Assembly (NCBI RefSeq): GCF_019049255.1
Contig: NZ_JAGMUJ010000007.1
Location: forward strand, 312,035 to 376,034
Direction of reading: 5' to 3'
DNA from: Streptomyces sp. AC558_RSS880
GTDB lineage: Bacteria > Actinomycetota > Actinomycetes > Streptomycetales > Streptomycetaceae
DNA: 64,000 nt
The translations under genes were made by a program, and so were the position numbers. Under the pieces are notes generated by a model, which saw nothing but the letters and a program-made list of their open reading frames with translations, had not been told where the DNA came from and did not search any database. Shown piece after piece: positions 19,673 through 28,268 of this stretch. Each line of letters begins with the position of its first letter. The first letter of the stretch is position 1.

Positions 19673-20740
19673 ATGGATCTCGAGAAGCCGGCCGGTCCGC
19701 CGGCCACCGCGCCCGCGGGCGAGGGGTGTCTCGTCGTGGCGATCCGCGTTCCCGTGCGGATCGTGGTGCTGGTGCTGGTCGTGCCGGTGCGGATGGTGTG
19801 GGACGCGCTGGTCGTCGCCGGGCGGTTCCTGAACGACACGCTGCTGCGGCCGCTCGGGCGGGCGCTGCTGTGGGTGGGGCGGGCGGTGTTCGTGTGGCCG
19901 TTCGTGGGGCTGTGGCGGTATGTCCTCGTGCCGTTCGGCAAAGGGCTGGCGTGGCTCGGGAAGGTGCTGGTGGTCCTTCCGGCCGTCGCGTTCTACCGCC
20001 ATGTGCTGACTCCCTTCGGTCATGGGGTCGCGTGGCTGTACGCGCGCGTGCTGACGCCGCTCGGTCATGTGCTCGCCGCGATCGGGGTCGGGGTGTGGGC
20101 GGGTGTGGTGTGGCTGGGGCGGTATCTCGTCGTCGTGCCCTCGGCGTGGCTGTACCGGTGGGTTCTGACGCCGGTGGGGCGGGCGATCGCCTGGTGCGCG
20201 AAGGGGCTGGTGTGGCTGGTGACGACGATCGTCACCGGGATCGGCACGGGGCTGTACTGGATCACCCGGATCCTGCTGGTGCTGCCCGCGCTCGCGGTGT
20301 GGCGCTGGGTGCTGGTGCCCGTCGGCCGTGTGCTCGCGGTCGTCGCGCGGGAGGTCGGGGACGCCCTGGGACACGCCTGGCGCGTCGCCGGGCACATCTC
20401 GCTCGCCGTCGGACGGTGGCTGGGAACGCTTTTCCGGTGGGTGTTCGTGGAGCCGGTGCGGTGGGTGTACCGGAGTGTGCTGACCCCGGTGGGGCACGTG
20501 GTGCGCGACGCGGTGCTGCGGCCTCTCGGAGATGCCGCCCGCACGGTGGGCCGGGCCGGCCGGCAGGCCCTCGACGCCGCCCGCGCGTCGGTACGGCGGG
20601 CACGCGCCGACTTCCGGCGGGCGCTGCTCGGCGAACCGGCCGGTGCGGGGAAGGAACCGCAGCTCACGCATCGGCGGGAACCTATCGGCCCGGAGACACG
20701 TACCCTTGGTGGAAGTACGACCGCTCTCACGAAGGACTGA
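19673..20740 (+). CDS. Membrane protein built from short repeated hairpin segments
   Basis: A 355-residue hydrophobic protein. About residues 50-290 contain eight copies of a motif [YWN]-x-x-[VL]-L-x-P-[FLV]-G separated by 20-50 mostly hydrophobic residues: DTLLRPLG, RYVLVPFG, RHVLTPFG, ARVLTPLG, RWVLTPVG, RWVLVPVG, RSVLTPVG and DAVLRPLG. Each looks like a helix break or re-entrant turn between membrane segments. The last 60 residues are Arg-rich and probably cytoplasmic. No known enzyme motif was recognised. ATG 19673 lacks a good ribosome binding site. It is followed closely by the TIGR03936 gene (48 bp, or 6 bp if that gene starts at a CTG), suggesting co-transcription. Confidence 0.72.
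   Translation: MDLEKPAGPPATAPAGEGCLVVAIRVPVRIVVLVLVVPVRMVWDALVVAGRFLNDTLLRPLGRALLWVGRAVFVWPFVGLWRYVLVPFGKGLAWLGKVLVVLPAVAFYRHVLTPFGHGVAWLYARVLTPLGHVLAAIGVGVWAGVVWLGRYLVVVPSAWLYRWVLTPVGRAIAWCAKGLVWLVTTIVTGIGTGLYWITRILLVLPALAVWRWVLVPVGRVLAVVAREVGDALGHAWRVAGHISLAVGRWLGTLFRWVFVEPVRWVYRSVLTPVGHVVRDAVLRPLGDAARTVGRAGRQALDAARASVRRARADFRRALLGEPAGAGKEPQLTHRREPIGPETRTLGGSTTALTKD
19832..20548 (+). repeat. Eight diverged protein-level repeats
   Basis: The eight copies of the VLTPVG-type motif in the membrane protein at 19673-20740 span this interval. Spacing is irregular (roughly 15-55 residues) and the DNA copies are diverged, so they are old protein repeats and not a recent tandem duplication. Confidence 0.6.
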
Positions 20741-20788
20741 ACGACACTGGGCAAGCGACAGCCCGAAGGCCCGCCGCCCGCACCCGCG

Positions 20789-21610
20789 GTGCAGCGCATC
20801 CGACTGCGCTACACCAAGCGCGGCCGCCTCCGGTTCACCAGCCACCGTGACTTCCAGCGCGCCTTCGAGCGTGCGCTGCGCCGTGCCGAGGTGCCGATGG
20901 CGTACTCGGCGGGGTTCACACCGCACCCGAAGGTGTCGTACGCCAATGCCGCACCCACCGGCACGGGCAGTGAGGCGGAGTACCTGGAGATCGCGCTCAC
21001 CGAGCCGCGTGACCCGGAGCGGCTCCGGGGCCTGCTCGACGAGTCGATGCCCGCCGGGCTCGACATCATCGAGGCGGTCGAGGCCCGCACCCCGGGTCTC
21101 GCCGACCGGCTGACGGCCTCCGTGTGGGAGCTGCGGCTGGACGGAGTCGGCCCCGAGGACGCCCGCCGTGCGGTGGACGCCTTCAACGCGGCCGGGACCG
21201 TCGAGGTCCAGCGCCGGACCAAGAACGGCGTCCGCACCTTCGACGCCCGTTCGGCGGTCGTGGGGCTGGAGAGCGTGGAAACGCACCCGCCGCATCCCGA
21301 CGGGGGCGTCGACTCCACCGGAACGGCTGTCGCCGCGCTCCTTACTGGGCCGACCGACCAGCCCTGTGCGATACTGCGGCTGGTTGTTCGGCACGTGACG
21401 CCTGCCGTACGACCCGACGACGTCCTGTCCGGTCTCCGCGCCGTGGCCGACCTGGCGCCGCCGGTCCCCGCAGCGGTGACCAGGCTGGCGCAGGGGCTGC
21501 TCGATGAAGAGACCGGCACGGTGACCGACCCGCTCGCGCCCGACCGCGAGGCAGCAGCGACCGAGCCGCAACCGGCCGGCGCCACTGCCGCCGCGACGGC
21601 GTCGGCGTAA
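20789..21610 (+). CDS. TIGR03936 family (DUF2344) radical SAM-associated protein
   Basis: A 273-residue protein starting MQRIRLRYTKRGRLRFTSHRD, the hallmark of the DUF2344/TIGR03936 family, with further conserved segments RAEVPMAYSAGFTPHPKVSYA and SEAEYLEIAL. Members are companions of the TIGR03960 radical SAM protein; in some bacteria the two are one polypeptide. Direct linkage to RNase E/G suggests an RNA-related job, but none is established. The C-terminal 50 residues are low complexity. The start is uncertain: GTG 20789 has no ribosome binding site, whereas an in-frame CTG at 20747 has AAGGAC nine bases upstream and would add the residues MGKRQPEGPPPAPA. Confidence 0.88.
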   Translation: MQRIRLRYTKRGRLRFTSHRDFQRAFERALRRAEVPMAYSAGFTPHPKVSYANAAPTGTGSEAEYLEIALTEPRDPERLRGLLDESMPAGLDIIEAVEARTPGLADRLTASVWELRLDGVGPEDARRAVDAFNAAGTVEVQRRTKNGVRTFDARSAVVGLESVETHPPHPDGGVDSTGTAVAALLTGPTDQPCAILRLVVRHVTPAVRPDDVLSGLRAVADLAPPVPAAVTRLAQGLLDEETGTVTDPLAPDREAAATEPQPAGATAAATASA

Positions 21611-21871
21611 GGAAGGTCCCGCGAAGGGACGGACGTCGTAAGCGCCGCCCTCGAACTCGGGAGCCACCTGGGTCGGGCAGCGCACCGACCAGAAGACTTT
21701 CGCCAGGCCGTACGCATTCGGTGTACGGAACCGGCGAGACAGGACACAGAGTGCTCCCGTGCGGCGCCCGCGCCCCGGACGGCGGCGATCGCGCACCGCG
21801 CGAGCCGCGGACGTCACCGGCATCGCCGGACCAGGCGCGGCGCCCGGGAGCCTGACGGGAGAAACGCCCGC

Positions 21872-24800
21872 ATGCTCGAACCGATCGAGCCCGTGGAGGG
21901 CTCCGAACTGAACACCCCCAGCGACACCCTGCCGCCGAGGCGGCGGCGCCGTGCCGCGTCCCGCCCGGCGGGTCCGCCCGCCGGGGCGGCCGACACGACG
22001 GCCGAGGCCGTCGCGCCGGCCATACCGGCCGCGGAGGCCCCCGAGCCCGGTGAGCTCGTGGAGCAGGAAGGCACCGAGGCCGAGGCGGAGAAGGAGGCCG
22101 AGCCCGTCGAGGCTCCGGTCGCCGCGCCCCGGCGTCGTCGTGTCGTCCGCCGGGCGGTCGCGTCGGCCGGGGCGCCGGAGTCGGCGGAGGCCGCCGAGAC
22201 CGTCGTACCGGCGGCGCCCGCCGCGCCCGAGACCGCTCCGGCTCCCGAGCAGCCCGCCGTCGCCGCGGACACGACCGAGGACGCGGCCCCGCGCCGTACC
22301 CGGCGTCGCGCGACCCGGAGCGTGACCTCGCCGACGGCGACCGCCGAAACCCCGGAGACCACCTCCGAAGCCCTGAAGACCACCTCCGAGACCCCGGAGG
22401 CCGCCCCCGAGGTCGCGGAAACCACCGTCGAGGAGGCGGCCCCGCGCCGTACCCGGCGTCGGGCCACGCGCAGCGCGGCCTCCCCGGAGGCGTCCACCGA
22501 GACCGCCGGGGCATCCGAGACCGCCGGGGCACCTGAGACCGCCGGGGCGGTGGAGTCCGGCGCCGGCACGTCCGAGGACGCCGCTCCGCGCCGGACCCGG
22601 CGTCGCGCCACGCGGCGTGCCGAGGCGCCCGCCGCCGAGGCGGCCCCGGTGACCGAGACCCCCGAGGCCGTGCAGGTTCCCGAGCCCGCGCAGGCCCCCG
22701 AGCCCGCGCAGGCCCCCGAGCCCGCGCAGGCCCCCGAGCCCGCGCAGGCCCCCGAGCCCGTAGCCGACGAGGCCGCTCCGCGGCGTCGGCGCCGGGTGGT
22801 CCGCAAGGCCGCCGCCGGCTTCGCCGAGCCGGCCGAGTCCGGTGAGGGGGAGACGGCGCCGCGACGCCCCGCGCGTCCGGCCGTCGCCGTGTTCCAGCCG
22901 CCGGTGTTCACCGAGCCCCGCTTCCAGACCCCGGAGCGGGCCGCCGCCGAAGCGGCCGCCGAGGTTGTCGAACCGGCGGCGGAGCCGGAGCGGACCGAGG
23001 AGTTCCCGGAGGAGCAGCCCGCCGCCTCCCGCCGCCGTCGCCGGCGCCGGGGCGCGGACGAGGAGCCCGAGGCCGCTCCCGTGACCCGCGCCGAGGACGA
23101 GGCGGAGGAGGCCGAGGAACAGCCCGAGGACCACGCCGAGGCCGACGACCAGGACGACAGCGAGGCCGCCGGTTCGCGCCGTCGCCGTCGCCGCGGCGGC
23201 CGTCGCCGTCGGCGCGGCGACCTGGCCGAGACCGACGTCGAGGGCGGCGAGCCCGCGGACGCCGACGCCGAGCGGGTCTCCGCCGAGCAGGCCGCCCAGG
23301 ACGCCGAGGACACCGCCGAGCAGATCGAGGAGGACACCGAGGACGACGCCGAGTCGGCCGAGGGCCGGGAGGACTCCGGGTCCACCAGCAGCCGTCGCCG
23401 CCGGCGCCGTCGTCGTCGCGCCGGTGACGGCGGCGGTGAGCCCGAGGTGGCCACCGACGACCCCGAGCGCACCGTCGTCAAGGTCCGCGAGCCCCGTCCG
23501 AAGGCCGAGCCGTCGGACGAGGTGCAGTCCATCAAGGGCTCCACGCGTCTGGAGGCGAAGAAGCAGCGCCGCCGCGAGGGCCGTGAGCAGGGCCGCCGCC
23601 GGGTGCCGATCATCACCGAGGCCGAGTTCCTGGCCCGCCGCGAGGCCGTCGAGCGCGTCATGGTGGTGCGCCAGTACGGCGACCGTACGCAGATCGGCGT
23701 CCTGGAGGACGGCGTGCTCGTCGAGCACTACGTCAACAAGGAGCAGGCGACCTCGTACGTCGGCAACGTCTACCTCGGCAAGGTGCAGAACGTGCTGCCG
23801 TCGATGGAGGCCGCCTTCATCGACATCGGCAAGGGCCGCAACGCCGTGCTGTACGCCGGTGAGGTCAACTTCGAGGCGCTCGGCATGTCGGGCGGTCCGC
23901 GCCGCATCGAGTCCGCGCTGAAGTCCGGCCAGTCGGTCCTGGTGCAGGTCACCAAGGACCCGATCGGGCACAAGGGCGCCCGTCTCACCAGCCAGGTCTC
24001 CCTCCCGGGCCGCTACCTCGTGTACGTCCCCGAGGGCTCGATGACCGGCATCAGCCGCAAGCTGCCCGACACCGAGCGGGCGCGGCTGAAGACCATCCTC
24101 AAGAAGATCGTCCCCGAGGACGCGGGCGTCATCGTGCGCACCGCCGCCGAGGGTGCGAGCGAGGACGAGCTGCGCCGGGACGTCGAGCGGCTGCAGGCGC
24201 AGTGGGAGGAGATCAAGAAGAAGTCCAAGAACGGCGGCAGCGCGCCGACGCTGCTGTACGGCGAGCCGGACATGACCGTCCGGGTCGTGCGGGACATCTT
24301 CAACGAGGACTTCACCAAGGTCGTCGTCAGCGGTGACGACGCCTGGGAGACCATCCACGGGTACGTGTCGCACGTGGCGCCGGACCTGGCCGAGCGGCTG
24401 TCCAGGTGGACCAGCGAGGTCGACGTCTTCGCCACGTACCGGATCGACGAGCAGCTCGCCAAGGCGCTGGACCGCAAGGTCTGGCTGCCCAGCGGCGGTT
24501 CGCTGGTGATCGACCGGACCGAGGCGATGGTCGTCGTCGACGTCAACACCGGCAAGTTCACCGGCCAGGGCGGCAACCTGGAGGAGACGGTCACCAGGAA
24601 CAACCTGGAGGCGGCCGAGGAGATCGTGCGTCAGCTGCGGCTGCGCGACCTCGGCGGCATCATCGTCATCGACTTCATCGACATGGTCCTTGAGTCCAAC
24701 CGGGACCTGGTGCTGCGGCGCCTCCTCGAGTGCCTGGGCCGTGACCGTACGAAGCACCAGGTCGCCGAGGTGACCTCGCTGGGTCTGGTCCAGATGACCC

Positions 24801-26002
24801 GCAAGCGGGTCGGCCAGGGCCTGCTGGAGTCGTTCTCGGAGACCTGCGTCCACTGCAACGGGCGCGGTGTCATCGTGCACCTGGACCAGCCGGCCGCCGC
24901 CGGTGGTGGCGGCAAGCGCCGGAAGCGGGCGCGGGCCGGTGCGGCGGAGCAGCCGCACGAGCACGAGATCGCCGTGGGCGTCGGGACGGCCGAGCAGGAG
25001 GCGGAGACGGAGACGGCGGCCGAGGTCGCCGCCGAGGCCGCCGAGCCGGTCGCGCTCCCCGCGCCCGAGTTCGTGCCCGACGAGGAGCTGTACAGCAGCG
25101 CCGCCGAGGCGGAGGCCGCGGCCACCCGTGGGCGCACGCGCCGCCGGGCGAGCCGGCGGGTGTCGGCCCCGGCGGGCGCGCCGAGGCGGGAGACCGCCAA
25201 GGACAGGGCCGACCGGTACAGGGCCGAGGAGAGCGAGAAGGCCGGGGCCGCGGCCCCGACGGCGCAGGACGTGACGGCCGCCGAGGAGGCCGCGCGCCCG
25301 GTGCAGCCGGAGCCGGCCGCCGAGGCGCTGGCCGAGCCCGCGGCCGTCGAGGACGCGGTGGTCCCCGAGCCGGAGACCGAGGCCCGGGAGACCGGGGCTC
25401 CGGCCGTCGAGGAGGCCGCGCCCAAGGGGCGTACGCGTCGCCGGGCCACCCGCAAGGTGTCCGCGCCGGCCGGTTCCCCGGCGGGAGCGGAGGCCGCGGT
25501 GGTGACGGTCGCGGAGCCCGTGGCCCCGGTGGTGGCCGAGGCGGCCGAGCCGAAGCCCGCGGAGGTTCCGTCCGAGGCGCCTGCCGAGGTGGAGGCCCCG
25601 GCCCGTCCGCGCCGCCGTGCGGTGCGCAAGCCGAGCACGTCGACCGCGTCCGAGGAGACGGCCGTGGTGGTCGTCCCGTCGGCGGCGACGGAGGCGGCGC
25701 CCGCCGAGGCTTCCGTCGAGGCGCCCGTCGGGGAGGCCGAGGCCGAGGCCGCCCCGGCCAAGAAGACCGCCCGCAAGGCGGTCAAGAAGGCCACGGCGAA
25801 GAAGGCCGCCACCAAGACGACCGCCACGAAGAAGACCGCGGCCAAGAAGACCGCGGCCAAGAAGACGACGGCCAAGAAGGCGGCGGCGAAGACCACCAAG
25901 TCGGCCGCCACCAAGACGACCGCGAAGAAGACGGCGTCGAAGAAGACCGCGGCGGCGGCCCAGCAGCCGTCGTCGTCGGTGACGGCCTCGACGGAGGACT
26001 GA
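21872..26002 (+). CDS. rne: Ribonuclease E/G (RNase ES type), very long
   Basis: Single-strand endoribonuclease for mRNA decay and rRNA/tRNA processing, acting in a degradosome-like assembly. The 1,376-residue protein has its catalytic core in the middle, as in Streptomyces RNase ES. An S1 domain starts near residue 593 (VERVMVVRQYGDRTQIGVLE). The catalytic aspartates are D890 (VVDVNTGKF) and D934 (IDFIDM), and the zinc link is C992-x2-C995; their spacing matches E. coli RNase E (44 and 58 residues here). The first 560 residues are Pro/Ala/Glu-rich with RRRR patches and an exact 18-bp DNA repeat. The last 380 end in histone-H1-like AKKTAAKK repeats. Both arms are probably RNA- and protein-binding scaffolds. 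It ends at a strong terminator; a decayed copy of its 3' end lies at 32,356-32,613. Confidence 0.95.
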   Translation: MLEPIEPVEGSELNTPSDTLPPRRRRRAASRPAGPPAGAADTTAEAVAPAIPAAEAPEPGELVEQEGTEAEAEKEAEPVEAPVAAPRRRRVVRRAVASAGAPESAEAAETVVPAAPAAPETAPAPEQPAVAADTTEDAAPRRTRRRATRSVTSPTATAETPETTSEALKTTSETPEAAPEVAETTVEEAAPRRTRRRATRSAASPEASTETAGASETAGAPETAGAVESGAGTSEDAAPRRTRRRATRRAEAPAAEAAPVTETPEAVQVPEPAQAPEPAQAPEPAQAPEPAQAPEPVADEAAPRRRRRVVRKAAAGFAEPAESGEGETAPRRPARPAVAVFQPPVFTEPRFQTPERAAAEAAAEVVEPAAEPERTEEFPEEQPAASRRRRRRRGADEEPEAAPVTRAEDEAEEAEEQPEDHAEADDQDDSEAAGSRRRRRRGGRRRRRGDLAETDVEGGEPADADAERVSAEQAAQDAEDTAEQIEEDTEDDAESAEGREDSGSTSSRRRRRRRRRAGDGGGEPEVATDDPERTVVKVREPRPKAEPSDEVQSIKGSTRLEAKKQRRREGREQGRRRVPIITEAEFLARREAVERVMVVRQYGDRTQIGVLEDGVLVEHYVNKEQATSYVGNVYLGKVQNVLPSMEAAFIDIGKGRNAVLYAGEVNFEALGMSGGPRRIESALKSGQSVLVQVTKDPIGHKGARLTSQVSLPGRYLVYVPEGSMTGISRKLPDTERARLKTILKKIVPEDAGVIVRTAAEGASEDELRRDVERLQAQWEEIKKKSKNGGSAPTLLYGEPDMTVRVVRDIFNEDFTKVVVSGDDAWETIHGYVSHVAPDLAERLSRWTSEVDVFATYRIDEQLAKALDRKVWLPSGGSLVIDRTEAMVVVDVNTGKFTGQGGNLEETVTRNNLEAAEEIVRQLRLRDLGGIIVIDFIDMVLESNRDLVLRRLLECLGRDRTKHQVAEVTSLGLVQMTRKRVGQGLLESFSETCVHCNGRGVIVHLDQPAAAGGGGKRRKRARAGAAEQPHEHEIAVGVGTAEQEAETETAAEVAAEAAEPVALPAPEFVPDEELYSSAAEAEAAATRGRTRRRASRRVSAPAGAPRRETAKDRADRYRAEESEKAGAAAPTAQDVTAAEEAARPVQPEPAAEALAEPAAVEDAVVPEPETEARETGAPAVEEAAPKGRTRRRATRKVSAPAGSPAGAEAAVVTVAEPVAPVVAEAAEPKPAEVPSEAPAEVEAPARPRRRAVRKPSTSTASEETAVVVVPSAATEAAPAEASVEAPVGEAEAEAAPAKKTARKAVKKATAKKAATKTTATKKTAAKKTAAKKTTAKKAAAKTTKSAATKTTAKKTASKKTAAAAQQPSSSVTASTED
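22679..22765 (+). repeat. 18-bp tandem repeat in rne (PEPAQA units)
   Basis: Four exact copies of an 18-base unit (CCCGAGCCCGCGCAGGCC, starting at 22679, 22697, 22715 and 22733) plus a partial fifth encode PEPAQA repeats in the N-terminal scaffold of RNase E/G. Copy number can change in frame by slippage. Confidence 0.9.
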
Positions 26003-26023
26003 CCTCCGGATCGTTCGGTGAAC

Positions 26024-26064
26024 GTGATCCGCCCCCGGTTCCCACCGGGGGCGGATCACTTTTT
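26024..26064 (+). terminator. Strong terminator after rne
   Basis: A perfect 16-bp stem (GTGATCCGCCCCCGGT with ACCGGGGGCGGATCAC), a four-base loop and five T residues follow 21 bases after the rne stop. It marks the left limit of the accessory block. Confidence 0.9.
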
Positions 26065-26217
26065 GGCGGGAAGAGGTCGCCGAGAGGTCGATTATGTGAA
26101 TGGATGGTGAATCACTGTTCCTGTCGTGCAGTTATGATGTGCCCAAAGATCGACTGTGAAATCAGACAAACGGGGATTTTTCTTCCTGACCAGGTCCACA
26201 GTATTGGGGCGCCACAC

Positions 26218-27285
26218 GTGAAGGCTCTCGTGCTTTCCGGGGGAGCGGGGACCCGCCTCCGTCCGATCACCCACACCTCGGCCAAGCAGCTCGTGCCGGT
26301 CGCCAACAAGCCCGTGCTCTTCTACGGGCTGGAAGCGATCGCCGACGCCGGGATCACAGAAGTCGGCATCGTCGTCGGCGACACCGCGGACGAGATCCGT
26401 GCGGCGGTGGGGGACGGATCCCGGTTCGGGATCGACGTCACCTACATCCCGCAGGACGCGCCCCTGGGCCTCGCGCACGCCGTGCTCATCGCCCAGGACT
26501 TCCTCGGCGACGACGACTTCGTCATGTACCTCGGCGACAACTTCATCGTCGGTGGCATCACCGGTCTGGTGGAGGAGTTCCGCACCGAGCGCCCCGACGC
26601 GCAGATCCTGCTGACCAAGGTTCCCGACCCCACCTCCTTCGGTGTCGCCGAACTCGACGCCGACGGCAGGGTGGTGGGTCTGGAGGAGAAGCCGAAGCAG
26701 CCCAAGAGCGATCTGGCCCTCGTCGGCGTCTACCTGTTCACCCCGGCCGTGCACGAGGCCGTCCGCTCCATCGAGCCGTCCTGGCGCGGCGAGTTGGAGA
26801 TCACGCACGCCATCCAGTGGCTGATCGACGACAAGCGCGACGTCCGCTCCACCACGATCTCCGGGTACTGGAAGGACACCGGCAACGTCACCGACATGCT
26901 GGAGGTCAACCGGTCCGTCCTGGAGACCCTGGAGCCCCACCGCGCGGGCGCCGTGGACGAGGGCAGCGAGATCATCGGCCGGGTGCGCATCGAGGACGGC
27001 GCCCGCGTCAGCGCCAGCCGCATCGTCGGACCCGCGGTCATCGGCGCCGGTACGGTGGTGGACAACGCGTACATCGGCCCCTTCACCTCGGTGTCCGAGG
27101 GCTGCCGGATCGAGGACAGCGAAATCGAGTACTCCATCGTCCTGCGGGGTGCGTCCGTGACCGGTGTGCGCCGGGTCGAGGCCTCGCTCATCGGGCGCGA
27201 CGTCGAGGTCACGCCCGCTCCCCGTAACCCGAAGGCCCACCGGCTCGTGCTCGGTGATCACAGCAAGGTGCAGATCTCCTCATGA
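26218..27285 (+). CDS. rmlA: Glucose-1-phosphate thymidylyltransferase
   Basis: Makes dTDP-glucose from dTTP and glucose-1-phosphate, the first step to dTDP-L-rhamnose. The 355-residue protein starts VKALVLSGGAGTRLRPITH (nucleotide-binding signature GGxGTRLRP) and has the metal-binding segment YLGDNFIVGG and a left-handed beta-helix C-terminus (SRIVGPAVIGAGTVVDNAYIG). The length fits the long RmlA/StrD type common in actinobacterial sugar clusters. GTG 26218 is chosen because the conserved start lies there; 38 upstream in-frame codons look like AT-rich promoter DNA, with a possible -10 TATGAT at 26133-26138. The stop overlaps rmlB by four bases. Confidence 0.94.
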   Translation: MKALVLSGGAGTRLRPITHTSAKQLVPVANKPVLFYGLEAIADAGITEVGIVVGDTADEIRAAVGDGSRFGIDVTYIPQDAPLGLAHAVLIAQDFLGDDDFVMYLGDNFIVGGITGLVEEFRTERPDAQILLTKVPDPTSFGVAELDADGRVVGLEEKPKQPKSDLALVGVYLFTPAVHEAVRSIEPSWRGELEITHAIQWLIDDKRDVRSTTISGYWKDTGNVTDMLEVNRSVLETLEPHRAGAVDEGSEIIGRVRIEDGARVSASRIVGPAVIGAGTVVDNAYIGPFTSVSEGCRIEDSEIEYSIVLRGASVTGVRRVEASLIGRDVEVTPAPRNPKAHRLVLGDHSKVQISS

Positions 27286-28268
27286 CGACCAGGATCCTGG
27301 TGACCGGCGGCGCCGGTTTCATCGGCTCGCACTACGTCCGTACGCTGCTCGGCCCCCAGGGCCCCGGTGACGTCGCGGTCACCGTCCTGGACAAGCTGAC
27401 GTACGCGGGCAACCCGGCCAACCTCGACGAGGTGCGCGAGCACCCCGGGTTCGCCTTCGTGCAGGGCGACATCTGCGACCCGGAGTTGGTCGGCAAGCTG
27501 ATGGCGGAGCACGACCAGGTCGTGCACTTCGCCGCCGAGTCCCACGTCGACCGCTCCATCGACGGCGGCGCGGAGTTCGTCCGCACCAACGTGGTCGGCA
27601 CGCACACGCTCGTCGACGCCGCGCACCGGGCCGGCGTCGAGACCTTCGTGCACATCTCCACCGACGAGGTCTACGGCTCGATCGACGAGGGCTCCTGGCC
27701 CGAGACACACCCGCTGGAGCCCAACTCGCCCTACTCCTCGGCGAAGGCGTCCAGCGACCTGATCGCGCTGTCCTACCACCGCACCCACGGCCTGGACGTC
27801 CGCGTCACCCGCTGCTCCAACAACTACGGACACCACCACTTCCCCGAGAAGGTCATCCCCCTCTTCGTCACCAACCTCCTCGACGGCAAGAAGGTCCCGC
27901 TGTACGGCGACGGCGGCAACGTCCGCGACTGGCTGCACATCGACGACCACGTCCAGGGCATCGAACTGGTCCGCACCAAGGGCCGCGCGGGCGAGGTCTA
28001 CAACATCGGCGGCGGCACCGAACTCTCCAACAAGGAGCTCACCGGGCTGCTGCTGGAGGCGTGCGGCGCCGACTGGGAGACCAGCGTCGAGTACGTCGAG
28101 GACCGCAAGGGGCACGACCGCCGCTACTCCGTCGACTGCACGAAGATCCGCGAGGAGCTCGGCTACGAGCCCCGCAAGGACTTCCGCGAGGGCCTCGCCG
28201 AGACGGTCCAGTGGTACCGCGACAACCGCGCCTGGTGGGAGCCGCTGAAGGAGCGTGCGGCCCTGTGA
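27282..28268 (+). CDS. rmlB: dTDP-glucose 4,6-dehydratase
   Basis: NAD-dependent SDR enzyme converting dTDP-glucose to dTDP-4-keto-6-deoxyglucose, second step to dTDP-L-rhamnose. The 328-residue protein has the Rossmann motif GGAGFIGSH near the N-terminus, the family loop THTLVDAAHRAG, the dehydratase catalytic segment STDEVYGSI, and the YSSAK active-site motif. All expected catalytic residues are visible. It overlaps rmlA and rmlD by four bases at each end, so the three genes are translationally coupled. Confidence 0.96.
   Translation: MTTRILVTGGAGFIGSHYVRTLLGPQGPGDVAVTVLDKLTYAGNPANLDEVREHPGFAFVQGDICDPELVGKLMAEHDQVVHFAAESHVDRSIDGGAEFVRTNVVGTHTLVDAAHRAGVETFVHISTDEVYGSIDEGSWPETHPLEPNSPYSSAKASSDLIALSYHRTHGLDVRVTRCSNNYGHHHFPEKVIPLFVTNLLDGKKVPLYGDGGNVRDWLHIDDHVQGIELVRTKGRAGEVYNIGGGTELSNKELTGLLLEACGADWETSVEYVEDRKGHDRRYSVDCTKIREELGYEPRKDFREGLAETVQWYRDNRAWWEPLKERAAL

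Noticed and set aside
22679..22765. CRISPR-like repeat array
   Set aside because: The units are contiguous 18-bp coding repeats without spacers, in frame within rne.
19568..26059. 2,163-codon minus-strand open frame over the TIGR03936 and rne genes
   Set aside because: Its translation is Gly/Arg/Leu low-complexity antisense of RNase E/G; the plus-strand proteins carry intact catalytic motifs.
28061..28264. Longer N-terminus for rmlD
   Set aside because: The extra codons lie inside rmlB in another frame; the GTG at 28,265 gives the conserved RmlD start.
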